Origin: JANOGU01 sp964499865
GTDB lineage: Bacteria > Pseudomonadota > Alphaproteobacteria > Rhodobacterales > Rhodobacteraceae
Reading direction: 5' to 3'
Length of the DNA: 23,941 bases
Assembly (NCBI GenBank): GCA_964499865.1
Contig: CAZCPY010000042.1
Coordinates: 1 to 23,941 of the forward strand
The notes below the pieces were generated by a model. That model worked only from the letters and a program-made list of their open reading frames with translations. It had not been told where the DNA came from and searched no databases. Positions 20,990-23,941 of the stretch are shown here, one piece after another (position 1 is the stretch's first letter; each line of letters starts with the position of its first letter). The position numbers and the translations under genes are program-made.

Positions 20990-21772
20990 ATGGCAGAGAC
21001 GGAAGACCTGATCGCGGTGGCCCATGCGCTGGCCGATGCTGCCCGCGTCGCCACCCTGCGGCACTTCCGCACCGACCTGTCGGCCGTGTCGAAAGAGACC
21101 GCGCGTTTCGACCCCGTCACCATCGCCGACCGGGAGACCGAGGCCGCGCTGCGCGCGATCCTTGCCGAACGCCGCCCGCAGGATGCCATCCTGGGCGAGG
21201 AATTCGCCGCCACCGCCGGCACCTCGGGCTGGACCTGGGTCATCGACCCAATCGACGGCACCCGCAGCTACATGTCTGGCGCGCCGACCTGGGGGGTGCT
21301 GATCGCGGTCGCCGACGCCTCCGGCCCGCGCTACGGCATCGTTGACCAGCCCTTCATCGGCGAACGCTTCGAGGGCGGCTTCGGCCGCGCCGCAACGTCG
21401 GGGCCGATGGGCGCCCGACCGCTGCGCTGCCGCGCGCCGCGGCCTCTTTCGCAGGCCATCCTGTACTCGACCTTTCCCGAGGTCGGCACGCCCGACGAAG
21501 GCGCGGCCTTCCGCCGGGTCGCAGGGCAGGTGCGGCTGACGCGCTACGGCACCGACTGCTACGGCTATGCGCTGGTGGCCCTAGGCCAGGCCGACCTGGT
21601 GATCGAGGCGGGGCTTCAGCCCTATGACGTGCAGGCGCCGATGGCGGTGATCGAGGCGGCGGGCGGCCTTGTGACCGACTGGCAGGGCCGCCGCAATCCG
21701 CACGGGGGCCAGGTCATCGCCGCCGCGAATGCCGAAATCCATGCCGCCGCGCTGGCGCTTCTGAACGGCTGA
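20990..21772 (+). CDS. hisN: Histidinol-phosphatase / inositol-monophosphatase-family enzyme (HisN-like)
   Basis: A 260-residue magnesium-dependent phosphatase. Metal-binding family motifs are visible: FDPVTIADRETEAALR, AILGEEFA (metal-ligand Glu), WVIDPIDGTRSYMSGAPTWGVLIA (the DPIDGT core), and the C-terminal YDVQAPMAVIEAAGGLVTDW (third Asp). The overall pattern, with PTWGVLIA and AGLQPYDVQAP, resembles HisN, which dephosphorylates histidinol phosphate in histidine synthesis. Inositol monophosphatase is the alternative and would be interesting next to iol genes, but the two are 3 kb apart. The ATG at 20990 follows GGGGGCGGCG. A TTG at 20978 is in frame but would put the G-rich site inside the gene. 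Confidence 0.85.
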   Translation: MAETEDLIAVAHALADAARVATLRHFRTDLSAVSKETARFDPVTIADRETEAALRAILAERRPQDAILGEEFAATAGTSGWTWVIDPIDGTRSYMSGAPTWGVLIAVADASGPRYGIVDQPFIGERFEGGFGRAATSGPMGARPLRCRAPRPLSQAILYSTFPEVGTPDEGAAFRRVAGQVRLTRYGTDCYGYALVALGQADLVIEAGLQPYDVQAPMAVIEAAGGLVTDWQGRRNPHGGQVIAAANAEIHAAALALLNG

Positions 21773-21898
21773 AGCAGTTTCAACGCGGGCAAGATTGTCC
21801 GGCACCCCCGTCCGCGGCTAGGTTGGCCCTGCCCGCGGGTCCTTCCCCCTTCTGCCGCGCGCCGCAACGGTCGCCGAAGGGGCGGAAAGGCGACCCCC

Positions 21899-23236
21899 GT
21901 GCCCGACCTCGTGATCCGCAACGCCGACCGGATCCTGACCATGGACGACGCGGGGTCCGAACCCGCCGGATGCGACATCCTCGTGCAGGGCGGCGTGATC
22001 GCCGCCATCGGCCGGGGGCTGGAGGCGCCCGGCGTCCCGGTGATCGAGGCGCGCGGCTGCGTCGTCACGCCTGGCCTCGTGAACACGCACCACCACCTGT
22101 TCCAAAGTCTGACCCGCGCCGTGCCCGCCGCGCAGGACGCGCTGCTGTTCGGCTGGCTGACCACGCTTTACCCGATCTGGGCACGCTTCGGCCCGGAGGA
22201 GATGTTCACCGCAACGCAGGTCGGGCTGGCGGAACTGGCGCTGTCGGGCTGCACGCTGACGGCCGACCACGGCTACATCTTTCCGAACGGCGCCCGGCTG
22301 GACGACAGCATTGCTGCGGCGTCCGAAGTCGGCCTGCGATTTCACCCCACCCGCGGCGCCATGTCGATCGGGCAAAGCGCGGGCGGCCTGCCGCCCGACA
22401 GCCTGGTGGAACGCGAAGCCGCCATTCTGGACGACATGGTCCGTGTGGTGGACCGCTTCCACGACCCCCGCCCGGGCGCGATGCTGCGCGTAGGCCTCGC
22501 GCCCTGTTCGCCCTTTTCCGTCAGCCGCGACCTGATGCGCGAGACCGCGCTGCTCGCCCGCGACAAGGGCGTGATGCTGCACACCCACCTGGCCGAGAAC
22601 GACGAGGACATCGCCTATTCGCAGGCCAGATTCGGCTGCCGCCCCGGCCAGTATGCCGAGGATCTGGGCTGGACCGGCCCCGACGTCTGGCACGCCCATT
22701 GCGTCAAGCTGGACGCGACGGAGATCGCGCTGTTCGCCCGCACCGGCACGGGCGTGGCGCATTGCCCGTGCTCCAACTGCCGGCTGGGGTCGGGCATCGC
22801 GCCGGTGCGCGCGATGCGGGATGCGGGCGTGAAGGTGGGCCTGGGCGTGGACGGCTCCGCCTCGAACGACCGGGCCAGCCTGATCGCCGAGGCGCGGATG
22901 GCGATGCTGCTGCAGCGCGTGGAACGCGGCGCCACCGCGATGGGCGCGCGTCAGGCCCTGCGGCTGGCCACCCGCGGCGGCGCCGAGGTGCTGGGGCGCG
23001 ACGATCTGGGGCAGGTCGCACCCGGTCTCAGGGCCGACCTTGCCATCTGGGACGTGTCGGGGCTGGACAGCGCGGGGTCGTGGGACCCCGCGGCTTTGCT
23101 GCTCGCCGGCCCCGCACAGGTGCGCGGGCTGGTGGTCGAGGGGCGCGAGGTGGTGCGCGACGGCAGGATGCAGACGGTCGACACCGCCGCGCTGGCCCGG
23201 CACGCCGGACGGCTGTTACAGCGGCTGATGGCCTGA
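21899..23236 (+). CDS. Amidohydrolase, 8-oxoguanine deaminase type
   Basis: A 445-residue metal-dependent amidohydrolase of the TrzN/AtzA/8-oxoguanine deaminase group. Motifs are the HxH metal pair in VNTHHHLFQSLTRAVP (His64/His66), MLHTHLAEND with His230 and Glu233, HCVKLD, and the metal and catalytic aspartate in GLGVDGSASND (Asp318). The N-terminal DLVIRNADRILTMDD and C-terminal GLRADLAIWDVSG form the small beta-sandwich. The QSLTRAVP stretch plus the CPCSNCRLGSGIAPVR loop point to 8-oxoguanine deaminase (8-oxoguanine to urate), but other aminopurine or triazine substrates cannot be excluded. The start is GTG at 21899, with GGAAAGG nine bases upstream. Confidence 0.85.
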   Translation: MPDLVIRNADRILTMDDAGSEPAGCDILVQGGVIAAIGRGLEAPGVPVIEARGCVVTPGLVNTHHHLFQSLTRAVPAAQDALLFGWLTTLYPIWARFGPEEMFTATQVGLAELALSGCTLTADHGYIFPNGARLDDSIAAASEVGLRFHPTRGAMSIGQSAGGLPPDSLVEREAAILDDMVRVVDRFHDPRPGAMLRVGLAPCSPFSVSRDLMRETALLARDKGVMLHTHLAENDEDIAYSQARFGCRPGQYAEDLGWTGPDVWHAHCVKLDATEIALFARTGTGVAHCPCSNCRLGSGIAPVRAMRDAGVKVGLGVDGSASNDRASLIAEARMAMLLQRVERGATAMGARQALRLATRGGAEVLGRDDLGQVAPGLRADLAIWDVSGLDSAGSWDPAALLLAGPAQVRGLVVEGREVVRDGRMQTVDTAALARHAGRLLQRLMA

Positions 23237-23269
23237 GCCGCGCGGGACTTCGCTCGCAACAGGGGGCGG

Positions 23270-23392
23270 ATGGTGCTGCTGGAGAGAGAAAGTTGGAACG
23301 CTCTCTTTGAGGCACTGGAGGAATGGGAGCGCCATCTCGCACCACTAGGCGTTGAACGCCTGAGGTGCGACGATGAGCACCCTACGCCATAA
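23270..23392 (+). CDS. Small hypothetical protein upstream of the mobilization gene
   Basis: A 40-residue acidic, helix-prone ORF (MVLLERESWNALFEALEEWERHLAPLGVE, then RLRCDDEHPTP). AGGGGGCGG directly precedes the ATG. Its 3' end overlaps the start of the MobC-like gene by 20 bases, as in coupled gene pairs. Its composition is less GC-biased than the gene before it. I recognise no family. Its place with a mobilization gene suggests a plasmid or integrated-element accessory protein. Confidence 0.45.
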   Translation: MVLLERESWNALFEALEEWERHLAPLGVERLRCDDEHPTP

Positions 23393-23662
23393 TTTCAATG
23401 ACATAGCGGCTCTCAAGGCGGCGAAGACAACGCCACCGCCCTTCTCGCTACGGCTGACCTTCGAGGAGCGCCAGCGGCTGGAGGCAGATGCCGGGGATAT
23501 GCCGCTCGGGGCGTTCATCCGCAAGCGCCTGCTTGGTGATGGTGCAGCGCAGCGCAGCGCAAGAGGAAGGGCAACAGCCCGGTCAAGGACAAGGCTGCCC
23601 TGGCACGGGTTCTGGGCGCACTCGGCCAGTCACGGCTGTCTGAGGTGCCCCTAGATTTGTAG
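23373..23662 (+). pseudogene. MobC-like plasmid mobilization relaxosome protein, doubly disrupted
   Basis: The 5' part reads as a MobC-type relaxosome accessory protein: HNFNDIAALKAAKTTPPPFSLRL, then TFEERQRLEADAGDMPLGAFIRKRLLGDG. At 23544-23558 the unit GCAGC is present three times in tandem. Removing one unit restores the frame into KRKGNSPVKDKAALARVLGALGQSRLS, exactly the family sequence. The homology then stops at SRLS (23640), where NNLNQLA-type sequence would follow and an insertion element begins. Without correction, translation gives a 93-residue product with a nonsense Arg/Ser-rich tail. So two independent lesions hit one gene. Family assignment is from memory of MobC proteins. Confidence 0.7.
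23544..23558 (+). repeat. 5-bp microsatellite (GCAGC)x3 in the mobilization gene
   Basis: Three tandem GCAGC units, followed by a GCAAG variant. A five-base repeat inside a coding region changes frame with each unit gained or lost. The two-unit state would be in frame. Confidence 0.75.
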
Positions 23663-23941
23663 ACGCTTTGCCCCCTAACTTTGAGGCAAGGAGGCCGAGA
23701 TGGGGACGAGCAATTACTGCGACGAGTTCAAGCGGGATGCGGTGCAGCAGATCCGGGTGCGGGGGTATCCGGTTCGGGAGGTCTCGCAGCGTTTGGGGGT
23801 GAGTTCGCACTCGCTTTACAAGTGGATGAAGCTTTTCGCGGAACCTGCTCCCAGGGTGTCCGGGGTTGACCATGAGGCCGAGAACCGGCGGCTGAAGCGG
23901 GAGTTGGCTCGGGTGACCGAGGAGCGCGATATCCTAAAAAA
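23641..23941 (+). mobile_element. IS3-family insertion sequence, left end (runs out of window)
   Basis: The element is taken to begin at TGAGGTGCCCCTAGATTTGT (23641), where MobC homology stops. IS3-family ends characteristically begin with TG and are C-rich, and the transposase orfA starts 59 bases inside. The right end, its terminal repeat and the target duplication lie beyond the window, so the exact boundary is inferred. Confidence 0.65.
23700..23941 (+). CDS. IS3-family transposase OrfA (partial)
   Basis: 80 residues are visible. An N-terminal HTH_Tnp_1 domain (CDEFKRDAVQQIRVRGYPVREVSQRLGV, then SSHSLYKWMKLF) binds the terminal repeats. It is followed by a leucine-zipper-like coiled coil (EAENRRLKRELARVTEERDILKK) for dimerisation. 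AAGGAGG (23688-23694) lies five bases before the ATG. The window ends in a run of seven A immediately after DILKK, the usual site of programmed -1 frameshifting that makes the OrfAB fusion. OrfB (DDE catalytic domain) lies outside. Confidence 0.9.
   Translation, partial: MGTSNYCDEFKRDAVQQIRVRGYPVREVSQRLGVSSHSLYKWMKLFAEPAPRVSGVDHEAENRRLKRELARVTEERDILK

Noticed and set aside
20990..21772. Assigning this phosphatase as inositol monophosphatase working with the iol operon
   Set aside because: The motif pattern is closer to HisN. It lies 3 kb away behind unrelated genes and lacks the IolR-type palindrome upstream.

Overview
The window is very GC-rich bacterial DNA. Its codon use, gene families and intergenic signals fit an alphaproteobacterium of the Rhodobacterales (Rhodobacter/Paracoccus-like). 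This rests on the iolR-iolCDEB layout with an IolC-DUF2090 fusion, the L33 protein, the XRE regulator type, and a GGGATATTT-type intergenic hairpin element found twice. No search was run, so family names come from recognised motifs and gene order.

Left part (1-6300, mostly minus strand): an interrupted secreted-protein frame; a bicarbonate permease with its PII-like partner (sbtA-sbtB); a G/C-run inverted-repeat spacer; a lytic transglycosylase; divergent dapA on the plus strand; and a DMT-family transporter on the minus strand, convergent with dapA.

Middle (6373-11165): a four-gene plus-strand cluster. A proline-racemase-family enzyme with Ser and Thr at the two usual Cys positions is followed by the three 5-oxoprolinase genes pxpA, pxpB and pxpC. 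pxpA appears to start at CTG, and both pxp junctions are ATGA overlaps. A roughly 600-base stretch without a convincing gene leads to tRNA-Leu(UAA). Then comes chaC on the minus strand, whose product releases 5-oxoproline from glutathione, the substrate of PxpABC.

Right-centre (11450-17881): an inositol catabolic operon, iolR, iolC(-DUF2090), iolD, iolE, iolB, with a GGAA-N6-TTCC palindrome just before iolR and a related palindrome before iolC. Together these genes convert 2-keto-myo-inositol to DHAP and malonate semialdehyde. iolG, iolA and an inositol transporter are not in the window.

Right part (17882-23236): rpmG with a clear promoter and terminator, a GNAT acetyltransferase, a Bax1-inhibitor-like membrane protein (minus), a broken LysR remnant, an A+T-richer patch with a perfect TATAAT box, an XRE regulator, a HisN-type phosphatase and an 8-oxoguanine-deaminase-type amidohydrolase.

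The last 700 bases are accessory DNA. A small ORF overlaps a MobC-like mobilization gene that is broken twice, by an extra 5-base repeat unit and by an IS3-family element that begins near 23641. The element runs off the window just as its orfA reaches a run of A, the usual frameshift site of this family.
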